Below are positions 1 through 8,606 of a DNA stretch of 64,000 nt, one piece after another. The notes beneath the pieces are model-generated. The model was not told where the DNA came from. It searched no databases and worked only from the letters and a program-made list of their open reading frames with translations. The stretch covers positions 1,317,501-1,381,500 of the forward strand of contig NZ_AP028679.1 of NCBI RefSeq assembly GCF_037076455.1, given 5' to 3'. How positions within the stretch are numbered: position 1 is the stretch's first letter; each line of letters begins with the position of its first letter. The translations under genes were made by a program, and so were the position numbers. The stretch is from Desulfoferula mesophila. GTDB lineage: Bacteria > Desulfobacterota > Desulfarculia > Desulfarculales > Desulfarculaceae.

Positions 1-818
1 GCAGCGAAGGCCCTCTGGTGCGGGTGGACTGCGGGGGCATCCCGTCTTCCCTTATAGAGGCCGAGCTGTTCGGCTACGTGGGCGGCGCCTTCACCGGAGC
101 GCTCTCCGAGGGCAAGACCGGCTATTTCGAGCTGGCCGACGGGGGGACGCTTTTCCTGGACGAAGTGGGCGAGCTGCCCCTGCTCATGCAGGCCAAGCTG
201 CTGCGCTTTTTGGAAGACAACGAGGTGGTGCCGGTGGGGGCCACCGCCCCGCGCAAGATCGACGTGCGGGTGCTGGCCGCCAGCAACCGCGATCTGGAAA
301 AAATGGTGCGCGCGGGCGCCTTCCGCAAGGACCTCTACTTCCGGCTCAACGTGGTGCCCATCCACCTACCGCCCCTGCGCGAGAGGGTCGAGGACATCCC
401 CCACCTCATCGCCCACTTCCTGGACATCTTCAACCAAAAGTGCGGCAAGCAGATGAAGCTGTCTTCGGCGGCGGTGGATCGCCTGCGGCGCTACGCCTTT
501 CCGGGCAACGTGCGCGAGCTGGCCAACCTCATCGAGCAATTGGTGGTGCTCTCCCCGGGCGACACCATCACCCCGGACGACCTGCCCGCCGAGATACGCC
601 AAACCCCCTTCGAGCTATCGCCCGAAGGTGAAGGCGAGGCCTGGGACCTGGCCGCCGCGGTGGCCCGCACCGAGCGCGAGGTGATCGCCAGGGCGCTGGC
701 CGAATACGGCAGCCAGCGTTCAGCGGCCGAGGCCCTGGGGGTAAATCATTCCACTTTGTCGCGTAAGGCCAAGCGATACGGGCTTTTTGGTGCAAAAACG
801 CAACACGTTGCAAAATAG
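1..818 (+). CDS. Sigma-54-dependent transcriptional activator, C-terminal part (5' end outside window)
   Basis: The reading frame is open from the first bases, so the gene starts left of the window. What is visible is the later part of an AAA+ sigma-54 activation domain: GAFTGA at nt 84-101 (the loop that touches sigma-54), the Walker B stretch TLFLDEVGEL, and the RLNVVPIHLPPLRER region. A Fis-type helix-turn-helix closes the protein (about nt 690-795, ending LSRKAKRYGL). Walker A and the sensory domain are missing from view, so the signal is unknown. The next gene lies behind a near-consensus sigma-54 promoter, so this protein very probably activates the downstream transport operon. The stop codon lies inside a 38-bp dyad. 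Confidence 0.93.
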   Translation, partial: SEGPLVRVDCGGIPSSLIEAELFGYVGGAFTGALSEGKTGYFELADGGTLFLDEVGELPLLMQAKLLRFLEDNEVVPVGATAPRKIDVRVLAASNRDLEKMVRAGAFRKDLYFRLNVVPIHLPPLRERVEDIPHLIAHFLDIFNQKCGKQMKLSSAAVDRLRRYAFPGNVRELANLIEQLVVLSPGDTITPDDLPAEIRQTPFELSPEGEGEAWDLAAAVARTEREVIARALAEYGSQRSAAEALGVNHSTLSRKAKRYGLFGAKTQHVAK

Positions 819-824
819 CACCAA
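787..824. promoter_or_regulatory. Nested 38-bp dyad, candidate upstream activator site
   Basis: Outer arms TTGGTGC (787-793) and GCACCAA (818-824) and inner arms GCAAC (800-804) and GTTGC (807-811) share one centre, between 805 and 806. The element spans the activator's stop codon and sits about 178 bp upstream of the predicted sigma-54 start, a normal distance for an enhancer of this activator class. There is no U-tract, so a terminator is less likely. Binding by the upstream gene product is inference. Confidence 0.55.
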
Positions 825-957
825 AGTGCTTTAGTTATAGATTTCGGGCTTTTAAGCCTCAGCATTAAGATTCGAATCCGCATAGACGTTTCAACTCTGC
901 ATCAACTACGCCCTTTCAGTCTTGTATTAAACGCGTTAAATCAACTAGTTGCATCTG

Positions 958-973
958 TGGCACACATGTTGCT
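958..973 (+). promoter_or_regulatory. Sigma-54 (-24/-12) promoter
   Basis: TGGCAC, five bases, then TTGCT, matching the sigma-54 consensus with exactly ten bases between GG (959-960) and GC (971-972). Predicted transcription start is near 984. It lies between a sigma-54 activator gene and the operon starting at about 1007, and it places the TTG codon at 977 upstream of the transcript. Confidence 0.88.
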
Positions 974-1006
974 TTATTGGCAGCTCAACAATGGTGTGAC
1001 CCGTGG

Positions 1007-1342
1007 GTGAGCAAACAAGTGGTTTCTTTTGACGCATTGGCTTCTTCCCTGCTCAGTGACGCCAGGCGAGCCCAGGTTTTGCTGGAGGTGGGGCCTGGCC
1101 GGGATAGGCTGGACCAAGCGCGGGCCATCCTGTTGCTGGATGGAGAACAAGGCATCGACATCGAGCGCATCAACCAGGAAGAACCGGCGGTGTTCTTGGT
1201 GCGCACCAGCCCGGAGCGGGCGCGCAGGTTGGTGATCGCCCTAACGGAAAACGGCTTCACCCGGCTCAAGAGCATTTATCCCTCCCGCTCCGGCGGCAAG
1301 GCCGCCGAGCCGGCGGAAAGCCAGGAATTAGGTAGACGCTGA
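1007..1342 (+). CDS. Small ACT-like protein, first gene of transport operon
   Basis: About 111 residues. The middle resembles one ACT domain: VLLEVGPGRDRLDQARAILL, then GIDIERI, then a C-terminal strand-helix FLVRTSPERARRLVIALTEN. ACT domains usually bind amino acids, which would suit an amino-acid-type transport operon, but the match is by eye only. Start: an upstream TTG (977) is in frame but precedes the predicted sigma-54 transcription start, so GTG at 1007 is preferred (GTG 1019 is possible); no strong ribosome site is visible. The stop TGA overlaps the ATG of the next gene by one base, suggesting translational coupling. Confidence 0.55.
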   Translation: MSKQVVSFDALASSLLSDARRAQVLLEVGPGRDRLDQARAILLLDGEQGIDIERINQEEPAVFLVRTSPERARRLVIALTENGFTRLKSIYPSRSGGKAAEPAESQELGRR

Positions 1343-2607
1343 TGGACAACAAAGAGCTGGCCCTGACGGAGGCGGTGGAAAGCCTCCAGGAAGACATGCT
1401 GGATTTCGCCTGCCGCTTGGTGGCACAACCCTCGGTGGTGGAGCACGAGCAGGGCGCCCTGGACGTGATGGAAAACGAGATGAGCGCCATGGGCCTCAGC
1501 CCGGTGCGCGCGGCCATGGATGCCCCGGAGGTGGCCGCCCACCCCGGCTTCGCCCCCACTCCATGGAGCCAGGAGGGCCGCTACAGCCTGGCCGCCACCC
1601 GGCCCGCCGACGCGAGCGGCGGCAAGAGCGCCATCTTCAACGGCCACCTGGACGTGGTCAGCCAGGAGCCCCTGGACCGCTGGGAGCGCGACCCCTACCA
1701 GCCGGTGGTAGTTGACGGTTGGCTCCACGGCCGGGGGGCCGGCGACATGAAGGGCGGCGTGGCCGCCATGACCTGCGCCATCAAGGCGGTGGCCAAGGCC
1801 GGGCTGGGCCTGGCCGCGCCGGTGACCCTGGAGGGGGTCATCGAGGAGGAGTGCACCGGCAACGGGGCCCTGGCCTGTCTGGTGGCGGGCTTTGACGCCG
1901 ACGCGGCGCTCATCCCCGAGCCCTTCGGATCCACCATCCTCACCAGCCAGGTGGGGGTGATGTGGTTCAAGGTCTCGATCACCGGGGTGGCCAAGCACAC
2001 CCTGGACGCCAGCGGCGGGGTCAACGCCATCGAGACCTGCTGTTATCTGATGAAGGCGCTGCGCGATCTGGAAAAGCGGATCAACGCCGACAAGCCGGTC
2101 GACTTTGCCGACGTGGCCAATCCGGCCCACCTCAACATCGGGGTGATCCAGGGCGGCGACTGGCCCTCCACCGTGCCCGCCATGGCCGAGTTCCACTGCC
2201 GCCTGGGTTTTTTCCCGGAGATGAGCTTTGAACAGGCCGCCCAGGCGGTGCGGGATTGCCTGGCCCAGGCGGCGGAGGCCGATCCCTGGCTCAGCTCCAA
2301 CCCGCCCCGGGTGGAGTTCTACGGCTTCCGTTCCGAGGGCCACCGGGTGAGCCGCGAGCTGCCCGCTCTGAGCCTGGTGAGCGACTGTCACCGGGAGCTG
2401 AGCGGCCGGGAGGCGCCCAGTTACGCCTGCACCTGCACCACCGATCTGCGCAGCTTCATCGTCTACGGCGGGGCCCAGGCCACCTGCTTCGGTCCGGTGG
2501 CCGAGAACATCCACTCGCCCAACGAGCGGGTCAACATCGAGAGCATGGTCTACACCGCCAAGGTTTACGCATTGTTCCTGGCCCGCTGGTGCGGCCTGGT
2601 GCAGTAA
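1342..2607 (+). CDS. M20 family metallo-hydrolase (ArgE/DapE-like)
   Basis: 421 residues, the usual length for ArgE/DapE-type deacylases. Metal-site motifs are in order: GHLDVV (His about 101), GRGAGDMKGG (bridging Asp135), the catalytic/ligand Glu run EEEC (168-170), and a C-terminal NIHSPNE (His391). Such enzymes hydrolyse N-acyl or peptide-like amide bonds using two divalent metals, in the cytoplasm. It is followed by a full amino-acid-type ABC transporter and a second M20 enzyme, so its substrate is probably imported by that system. The substrate is not readable from sequence. About 138 bp separate it from the binding-protein gene; that gap holds a small GGGGC/GCCCC hairpin at 2624-2637. 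Confidence 0.9.
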   Translation: MDNKELALTEAVESLQEDMLDFACRLVAQPSVVEHEQGALDVMENEMSAMGLSPVRAAMDAPEVAAHPGFAPTPWSQEGRYSLAATRPADASGGKSAIFNGHLDVVSQEPLDRWERDPYQPVVVDGWLHGRGAGDMKGGVAAMTCAIKAVAKAGLGLAAPVTLEGVIEEECTGNGALACLVAGFDADAALIPEPFGSTILTSQVGVMWFKVSITGVAKHTLDASGGVNAIETCCYLMKALRDLEKRINADKPVDFADVANPAHLNIGVIQGGDWPSTVPAMAEFHCRLGFFPEMSFEQAAQAVRDCLAQAAEADPWLSSNPPRVEFYGFRSEGHRVSRELPALSLVSDCHRELSGREAPSYACTCTTDLRSFIVYGGAQATCFGPVAENIHSPNERVNIESMVYTAKVYALFLARWCGLVQ

Positions 2608-2745
2608 CGAGGGAGTCAGTGAAGGGGCGCGAGCCCCGTGAGGAAAAATCGAGGTTTTTCTTAGCAACATGGCCGGAAAAAGCTGACCGGCCGGGCGGGA
2701 GGCCCCTGGGAGGGGAGCAGCCGGCCAAACAAGGAGGAAAAGTTT

Positions 2746-3969
2746 ATGAAGAAGTCAGTCGTTTTGCTGACCGCCCTGTTTCTGCTGGTAGGTCTGGCCG
2801 TGGCCGGGCCGGCCTCGGCCGCCGATCCCATCAAGGTCGGCATCCTGGGACCCTTTACCGGCTCGCTGGCTTTTAACGCCGGCGAAATGAAAAAGGGCAT
2901 GGAGCTGGCCCTGGACGAGGTCAACGCCAAGGGCGGCCTGTTTGGCCAGAAGGTGGAAATCGTCTACGGCGACAGCGAGTGCAAGCCCGACAAGGGCCTG
3001 GCCGCGGTCAAGAAGCTGGTCACCCGGGACAAGGTCCTGGTGGTGGGCGGCGGCTACTGCTCCAGCGTGAACATCGCCGCCAGCGAGTTCTGTCACTTCG
3101 AGCAGACCCCGGACGTGGTGGCCATCGCCATCAGCCCCACCATCACCGACCGCGGTTACGAGTACGTGTTCCGCACCAGCCCCAACAGCCCCATGTTCCT
3201 GATGGGCGTCAACAAGTGGCTGGCCGAGGTCAAAAAGCCCAAGGTGGTGGCCTTCTTCATGGAGAACTCCGACTACGGCCGCGACGGCCAGAAGATCTGG
3301 GAAGCGGCCTCCAAGAAGATCGGCGCCAAGATGGTGGCCAACCTGTACTTCGAGATCGGCGACACCGACTTCACCACCCAGATCAGCAAGCTCAAGGAGC
3401 TCAAGCCCGACGTGGTGTTCAACATCGCCTCCACCACCGAGGCGGCCCTGATCCAGAAGCAGGCCAAGGAGCTGGACTTCGTGACCCAGTGGATCGGCGT
3501 GGGCGGCCAGTTCACCCAGGCCTACTTCAAGATGACCGGCCCCATCAGCCAGTACGCCATGGGCAGCTCGCTGGAGCCCACCAAGGCCATGAAGGACCCG
3601 GTCACCGCCGCCTTCGTGAAGGCCTACGAGGCCAAGTACCCCGGTTCCCGCCCCGGCATCTTCTCCAGCCAGGGCTACGACAACCTCAAGGTGATCCTGG
3701 ACGCCATCCAGCGCGCCGGCAAGCCCGGCGGCGACCTGGTCAAGGATCGCGCCAAGATCAAGGACGCCCTCAAGACCACGGACATGAAGCTGTCCCAGGG
3801 CACCATCAAGTTCGGCAAGGACGGCCAGGTCTATACCGTGCTGCCTTCGGTGGTGCAGGTGCAGCTGGACGACAAGTGCAAGCCCGACACCCAGATCATC
3901 TTCCCGATGGACCGGGCCGCGGCCAAGTACGAGAACCCCAAGCCTTGGGCCGAGCGTAAGTGCAAGTAA
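2746..3969 (+). CDS. Branched-chain-type ABC transporter substrate-binding protein
   Basis: 407 residues. A Sec signal peptide covers about residues 1-26 (MKK start, hydrophobic core, cleavage after ASA). The mature protein begins with the LivJ/LivK-like strand IKVGILGPFTGSLAF and has the two-lobed type I periplasmic-binding fold (for example NSDYGRDGQKIW and the TQWIGVGGQF hinge area). A strong ribosome site (AAGGAGG, about 2731-2737) precedes the ATG. It is the periplasmic receptor for the LivHMGF-like proteins that follow. LivJ-type proteins bind very varied ligands (amino acids, amides, aromatic acids), so the family name does not give the substrate. Confidence 0.93.
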   Translation: MKKSVVLLTALFLLVGLAVAGPASAADPIKVGILGPFTGSLAFNAGEMKKGMELALDEVNAKGGLFGQKVEIVYGDSECKPDKGLAAVKKLVTRDKVLVVGGGYCSSVNIAASEFCHFEQTPDVVAIAISPTITDRGYEYVFRTSPNSPMFLMGVNKWLAEVKKPKVVAFFMENSDYGRDGQKIWEAASKKIGAKMVANLYFEIGDTDFTTQISKLKELKPDVVFNIASTTEAALIQKQAKELDFVTQWIGVGGQFTQAYFKMTGPISQYAMGSSLEPTKAMKDPVTAAFVKAYEAKYPGSRPGIFSSQGYDNLKVILDAIQRAGKPGGDLVKDRAKIKDALKTTDMKLSQGTIKFGKDGQVYTVLPSVVQVQLDDKCKPDTQIIFPMDRAAAKYENPKPWAERKCK

Positions 3970-3984
3970 GCCCTCGGTGAGGCC

Positions 3985-4010
3985 GGCCGCCCCGCTTCGG
4001 CGGGGCGGCC
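3985..4010 (+). other. 11-bp GC stem with TTCG loop between binding protein and permease
   Basis: Perfect stem of 11 pairs (3985-3995 with 4000-4010) closed by a TTCG tetraloop. No T-tract follows on the plus strand, so it is more likely an mRNA-stabilising or processing hairpin after the highly expressed binding-protein gene than a full terminator. The other two liv-type operons here also have strong hairpins at this position. Confidence 0.6.
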
Positions 4011-4069
4011 CGGACTCCTTATAAAAAACCCGGCCGCGCCCCGGGCGGCCCCCGGAAGTGGTGCCCGCT

Positions 4070-4951
4070 ATGGACTCCCTATTTGTGCAACAGGTCCTGA
4101 ACGGCCTGATAACCGGAAGCGTGTACAGCCTGATCGCCATCGGGCTGACCATGATTTTCGGGGTAATGAAAATTTCCAACTTCGCACAGGGCGACTACTC
4201 CATGGTGGGCGCCTACACCGCCGTGTTCGTCATGGCCTGGGTGGGCGGCTGGCTGGGCTGGATCGGCTCGGTGGTGGCCGCGGCCGCCGTGGTGGGTCTT
4301 TTGGGCGTGGTCACCGAACGCCTGGTGTTCAGGCCCCTGATGACCCGCTGGACCGACATCGACATGATCATGGTCTCCATCGGCCTGTACATCTTGCTGG
4401 ACAACCTGGCCCAGCTTTTCTTCGGGGCCACCCCGCGCATGATCGGCGACCCCTTCGGCGGCACCACCGTCCATCTGGGCCTGGCCTCCACCAGCCTGCT
4501 CAGGCTGTTCTGTTTCTTCTTCGCCGGGATCACCATCGTTTGCCTGGAGCTGTTCCTAAACCGCAGCCGCATGGGCGTGGCCATCCGGGCCACCAGCCAG
4601 AACCGCTTCGCGGCGCAGCTGATGGGCATCAACATCAACCAGGTCTACCGCCTCACCTTCGGCATCGGGGCCCTGTTGGCCGGCGTGGGCGGCGTGCTCT
4701 ACGGCACCCTGTTCGCCATCTACCCCACCATGGGGGCGCTGCCCACCTTGAAGGCCTTCGCGGTCACCATCCTGGGCGGCATGGGCAACATCCGCGGCGC
4801 CATCTGGGGCGGCCTGATCCTGGGGGTGGCCGAGGCCCTGGGCGGCAACTACATCGCCATGGAATACAAGCAGGCCATCGGCTTTTTCATCATCATCGTG
4901 GTGCTTCTGGTCAAGCCCAGCGGGCTCTTCGGCCGTAAGGAAGGTGCCTGA
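4070..4951 (+). CDS. livH: Branched-chain-type ABC transporter permease (LivH-like)
   Basis: 293 residues, almost all hydrophobic, with the LivH hallmark opening NGLITGSVYSLIAIGLTMIFG and a C-terminal KPSGLFG. It forms half of the inner-membrane channel with the following LivM-like protein. ATG 4070 is chosen because the family starts right at the LFVQQVLNGL helix; an in-frame GTG at 4058 would add four residues (MVPA) and cannot be excluded. Its stop overlaps the next start (ATGA). Confidence 0.92.
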   Translation: MDSLFVQQVLNGLITGSVYSLIAIGLTMIFGVMKISNFAQGDYSMVGAYTAVFVMAWVGGWLGWIGSVVAAAAVVGLLGVVTERLVFRPLMTRWTDIDMIMVSIGLYILLDNLAQLFFGATPRMIGDPFGGTTVHLGLASTSLLRLFCFFFAGITIVCLELFLNRSRMGVAIRATSQNRFAAQLMGININQVYRLTFGIGALLAGVGGVLYGTLFAIYPTMGALPTLKAFAVTILGGMGNIRGAIWGGLILGVAEALGGNYIAMEYKQAIGFFIIIVVLLVKPSGLFGRKEGA

Positions 4952-5931
4952 TGAGCGTGCGGCTTAGGAAATTGCTCCTGTGGGCGGTGTCCCTGGCGGT
5001 GCTCATCGCCGTCCCCTTCGTGGTGGAAGACCGCTACTACATGCACATCCTGGTGATGGCGGGCATCTTCACCATCCTCACCCTGAGCTGGAACCTGTTG
5101 GCCGGCTACACCGGCCAGCTCAACCTGGGCCACGCCGCCTTCTACGGCATCGGCGCCTACACCAGCGCCATCCTGGCCATGCAGACCGGCCTGAGCCCCT
5201 GGCTGGGACTGTTCGCCGGGGGGCTGATGGCCGCGGCCTTCGGCTTCTTGCTGGGCTTCCCGGCGCTCAGGCTCAGCGGCCCCTACCTGGCCATCACCAC
5301 CATCGGCTTCGCCGAGATCCTGCGCCTGGTGGCCATGAACTGGGTGGACCTGACCCGGGGCTCCCTGGGGCTGAGCGGGGTGCCCATGCTCACCCCCATC
5401 CACATCGGCTCATGGCGCATGCAGTTCTACTTTGAGCGCGACTACTACTTCGTGGTGTTGGCCGGGGTGCTGTTCACCCTGTTCTGCATCCGCCGCCTGA
5501 TCGGCTCGGAGTTCGGGGTGACCCTGCAGGCCATGCGCGACGACGAGGCCGGGGCCCAGAGCGTCGGCATCAACCCCAGCTCCTACAAGCTGGCGGTGTT
5601 CACCATCAGCGCCTTTTTCGCCGGCTTCGCGGGCGGGCTCTTCGCCCACTTCGCCCGCCTGGTCAGCCCGGAGCTGCTGGCCTTGCACAACACCTTCGAC
5701 ATCCTGACCATGGCCATGATCGGCGGCCTGGGCACCATCGCCGGGCCCATCCTAGGGGCGGTGAGCCTCACCTTCCTCTCCGAGGCCCTGCGCTCCCTGG
5801 AGGACGTGCTCAAGCTGGACATCCGGCTGATCATCTACGGCCTGCTGTTGATCCTGACCATCTTGTTCATGCGCGAAGGCCTGGTGGGGGTCATCAAGAG
5901 CGCTTGGGACAGAATGAAAGGGGGCCGCTGA
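4951..5931 (+). CDS. livM: Branched-chain-type ABC transporter permease (LivM-like)
   Basis: 326 residues with about eight to nine membrane segments. Family signatures are LSWNLLAGYTGQLNLGHAAF near residue 50, LRLSGPYLAITTIGFAEILR, and the cytoplasmic coupling loop containing AMRDDEAGAQSVGIN. It pairs with LivH in the membrane. The start ATG overlaps the livH stop and its own stop overlaps the livG start (TGATG pattern at both ends), so the permease and ATPase genes are translationally coupled. Confidence 0.93.
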   Translation: MSVRLRKLLLWAVSLAVLIAVPFVVEDRYYMHILVMAGIFTILTLSWNLLAGYTGQLNLGHAAFYGIGAYTSAILAMQTGLSPWLGLFAGGLMAAAFGFLLGFPALRLSGPYLAITTIGFAEILRLVAMNWVDLTRGSLGLSGVPMLTPIHIGSWRMQFYFERDYYFVVLAGVLFTLFCIRRLIGSEFGVTLQAMRDDEAGAQSVGINPSSYKLAVFTISAFFAGFAGGLFAHFARLVSPELLALHNTFDILTMAMIGGLGTIAGPILGAVSLTFLSEALRSLEDVLKLDIRLIIYGLLLILTILFMREGLVGVIKSAWDRMKGGR

Positions 5932-6719
5932 TGGGCGCCATACTCACCACCGAAAGGCTCACCAAGCACTTCGGGGGGCTCACCGCGGTCAACGACGTGA
6001 GCTTCAACCTGGAGCAGGGCGAGATACTGGGCCTGATCGGCCCCAACGGAGCGGGCAAGACCACGCTGATCAACCTCATCTCCGGGGCCTTCCCGCCCAG
6101 CTCGGGCAGCATCACCTTCAACGGCAAGGACATCACCCACGACAAGGCCCACACGGTGAACACCCTGGGCATCGCCCGCACCTTCCAGGTGGTGCGCATT
6201 TTCAGCCGCCTCACCGCCCTGGAGAACGTCCTGGCGGCCATGGTGGACCGGCGTCGCAAGGGCCCCTGGCACCTGGTGTGGGACAGCTTTTTCCGCCGGG
6301 CCTGCGCGCTCACCGAAGACGCACAGGCCTGCGCCACCGCCGACTCGCTCTTGGAGTTCGTGGGCATCACCAAATACCGCGACGAGCAGGCGGGCAACAT
6401 GCCCTACGCCCTGACCAAGCGCCTGGAGATCGCCCGGGCCCTGGCCACCAACCCCAAGCTGCTGCTCTTGGACGAGCCCAGCAGCGGCCTTAACCCGGCC
6501 GAGCTGACCGGGCAGATAGACCTGATCCAAAAGATCAACGCCCAGGGCACCAGCATCCTGATCATCGAGCACGTCATGAAGGTGATCATGGGCATCTCCC
6601 ACCGCCTGATCGTGCTGCACTACGGCGAGAAGATCGCCGAGGGCGAGCCGGAGACGGTCTACAACGACCCCATGGTGGTAGAGGCCTATCTGGGAGGAGA
6701 CAGCGATGCTCAACATTGA
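5931..6719 (+). CDS. livG: Branched-chain-type ABC transporter ATP-binding protein (LivG-like)
   Basis: 262 residues. Walker A GPNGAGKTT is near residue 42 and Walker B LLLLDEPSSGLNP near 180. The signature segment reads YALTKRLEIARAL, the degenerate form normal for LivG proteins. It hydrolyses ATP together with LivF. ATG 5931 is chosen because it overlaps the livM stop; a further 27 bp upstream stays open but lies inside livM. The gene overlaps the start of livF by 14 bp. Confidence 0.92.
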   Translation: MGAILTTERLTKHFGGLTAVNDVSFNLEQGEILGLIGPNGAGKTTLINLISGAFPPSSGSITFNGKDITHDKAHTVNTLGIARTFQVVRIFSRLTALENVLAAMVDRRRKGPWHLVWDSFFRRACALTEDAQACATADSLLEFVGITKYRDEQAGNMPYALTKRLEIARALATNPKLLLLDEPSSGLNPAELTGQIDLIQKINAQGTSILIIEHVMKVIMGISHRLIVLHYGEKIAEGEPETVYNDPMVVEAYLGGDSDAQH

Positions 6720-7413
6720 GAACCTGAAGGTGGCCTACGGCAAGGCCGTGGCCCTGCACGACGTGAGCCTCAGGGTGGAGGAGGGCGAGCTGGTCACCCT
6801 GTTGGGCTCCAACGGGGCGGGCAAGTCCACCCTGCTCAAGACCATCTCGGGCATCAACCGGGCCATGGCCGGCAAGATCATGTGGCAGGGCCAGGAGATC
6901 CAGAACCAGCCCAGCCACCTGATCGTGAACCACGGCATCATCCAGGTGCCCGAGGGCCGCGCCGTGTTTCCCGACCTGACGGTGGCGGAGAACCTGCGCA
7001 TGGGCGCCTTCACCCGCCGCGACGAGAGGGGGGTGGCCAAGGACCTGAAGGAGGTCTTCGACCTGTTCGCCCGCCTCAAGGAGCGCCGCACCCAACTGGC
7101 CGGCACCCTGTCCGGCGGCGAGGCCCAGATGCTGGCCATCGCCCGTGGCCTGCTGTCCGAGCCCAAGCTCCTGATGCTCGACGAGCCCAGCCTGGGCCTG
7201 GCCCCGGTGGTGCGCGAGGCCATCTATCACGTGATCCAGCAAATCTATAAGGAAAAGGGCATCACCATTCTCCTGGTGGAGCAGAACGCCCGCTGGGCCC
7301 TGAAGGTGGCCACCCGCGCCTACATCCTGGAGAACGGTCACGTAACCATGGAAGACACCGGCGCGGCCCTGGCGGCCAACCCGGACGTGCAAAGGGCCTA
7401 TTTGGGCCATTAG
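6706..7413 (+). CDS. livF: Branched-chain-type ABC transporter ATP-binding protein (LivF-like)
   Basis: 235 residues, the usual LivF size. Walker A is GSNGAGKSTLLKTI, the LivF-type Q-loop region is VPEGRAVFPDLTVAENL, the signature is LSGGEAQMLAIAR and Walker B is LLMLDEPSLGLAP. It is the second ATPase of the first liv-type transporter and overlaps the 3' end of livG. The next gene, a second M20 hydrolase, follows after 10 bp, so transport and hydrolysis genes appear co-transcribed. Confidence 0.93.
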   Translation: MLNIENLKVAYGKAVALHDVSLRVEEGELVTLLGSNGAGKSTLLKTISGINRAMAGKIMWQGQEIQNQPSHLIVNHGIIQVPEGRAVFPDLTVAENLRMGAFTRRDERGVAKDLKEVFDLFARLKERRTQLAGTLSGGEAQMLAIARGLLSEPKLLMLDEPSLGLAPVVREAIYHVIQQIYKEKGITILLVEQNARWALKVATRAYILENGHVTMEDTGAALAANPDVQRAYLGH

Positions 7414-7423
7414 GACTTGCGAG

Positions 7424-8602
7424 ATGCTTGATTTCAGCCAAGCCGTGGATTCCGAGCGGCTGACCGGCTTCACCCGCCGCCTCATCCAGACCCCCAGCCT
7501 GAGCCGGGAGGAGGAGGCCATCAGCAAGGTGATCCAGGCCGAGATGGAGGCCCTGGGCTACGACGAGGTCTACACCGACGAGCTGTTCAACGTGGTGGGG
7601 ATCATGAAGGGCGCCGAGCCGGGGCCCCGCCTGTTGTTCAATGGCCACATCGACCACGCCGGAGTGGGTGAGATGCCCGATCCCTTTTCCGGGGCCATCG
7701 TGGACGGCCGGCCCCACGGTTACGACGGCCAGATGATCCAGGGCCGGGGGGCCAGCGACATGAAGGCCGGGGTGGCGGCCATGGTCTACGCCGGGGCCGC
7801 GGCCCGCGGTCTGGGCTTTCCTCAAAAGGGCGAGCTGATCGTCACCTGCGTGGCCCGCGAGGAGATGGCCCGGGGCGAGGGCATCGGCCACCTGCTCAAG
7901 AACGGGCTCACCGCCGACTTCGCGGTGAGCGGCGAGGCCACGGGGCTCCAGGTCTACCTGGGCCACCGGGGCAAGTTCGAGATGCAGGTCACCACCCAGG
8001 GCCGCACCAGCCATGGGGGCTTTCCCCAGGGCGGCATCAACGCCATCTACAAGATGAACGACTTTATCAACGCGCTGCGCCGCGAATACCAGCCGCCCGA
8101 GCACCCGGTGCTGGGCCCGGCCACGGTGACCGTGCTGGACATCAACGCCAGCCCCGGAGCCCTGACCCCCATCGTGCCCGACCGCTGCAACCTCATCGTG
8201 GACCGCCGCTTCTTGCCCGAGGAAACCCAGGAGGGCTTGCTGGCCGGCTTCCAGGTCCTGGTGGACGCCCTGGCGGCCGAGGACCCGGAGTTCCAGGCCA
8301 CCCTGGAGCCCCTCAAGTGGTTCCCGGCCATGTTCACCGAGCCCGACGAGCCGGTGGTGGCGGCCATGTTCCGGGCCCGGGAAGCGGTCATGGGGCAAGC
8401 GGGGGAGCCGGGTAACTGGTATTTTGGCGTGGACGGCACTTTTTTGAATCAGGCCGGAATCCCCTGCGTGGGCTTCGGGCCGGGCAATGAGTTTTTGGCC
8501 CACACCCCCGGGGATGTGGTGCCCGTTGACCAAGTGATAACCGCTTGTCGGGTTTACACCGCGCTGATCGCCGATCTGTGCGGGATCAAGGCAGGGAAAT
8601 GA
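7424..8602 (+). CDS. M20 family metallo-hydrolase (YgeY-like)
   Basis: 392 residues. It shows the M20 metal-site motifs NGHIDHAG, GRGASDMKAGVAAMVYA, the Glu pair in CVAREEMARGEG, and a C-terminal GPGNEFLAHTPGD, a layout typical of the YgeY branch of the family. It is only distantly similar to the first M20 enzyme of this operon, so the two probably act on different bonds or substrates. It lies between livF and an aminotransferase, which suggests that an imported N-substituted amino compound is hydrolysed to a free amine and then transaminated. The substrate is inference. Confidence 0.87.
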   Translation: MLDFSQAVDSERLTGFTRRLIQTPSLSREEEAISKVIQAEMEALGYDEVYTDELFNVVGIMKGAEPGPRLLFNGHIDHAGVGEMPDPFSGAIVDGRPHGYDGQMIQGRGASDMKAGVAAMVYAGAAARGLGFPQKGELIVTCVAREEMARGEGIGHLLKNGLTADFAVSGEATGLQVYLGHRGKFEMQVTTQGRTSHGGFPQGGINAIYKMNDFINALRREYQPPEHPVLGPATVTVLDINASPGALTPIVPDRCNLIVDRRFLPEETQEGLLAGFQVLVDALAAEDPEFQATLEPLKWFPAMFTEPDEPVVAAMFRAREAVMGQAGEPGNWYFGVDGTFLNQAGIPCVGFGPGNEFLAHTPGDVVPVDQVITACRVYTALIADLCGIKAGK

Positions 8603-8606
8603 AGCC

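Noticed and set aside
977-1006. TTG at 977 as start of the first operon gene
   Set aside because: The sigma-54 promoter at 958-973 places the transcript start near 984, downstream of this codon.
1276-2670. Long minus-strand open frame opposite the M20 hydrolase and others like it (2755-4179, 16010-18835, 22200-23834, 39686-41824, 44715-46427)
   Set aside because: They are antisense frames of GC-rich genes, His/Gly/Ala-rich without family motifs, while the plus-strand genes are clear.
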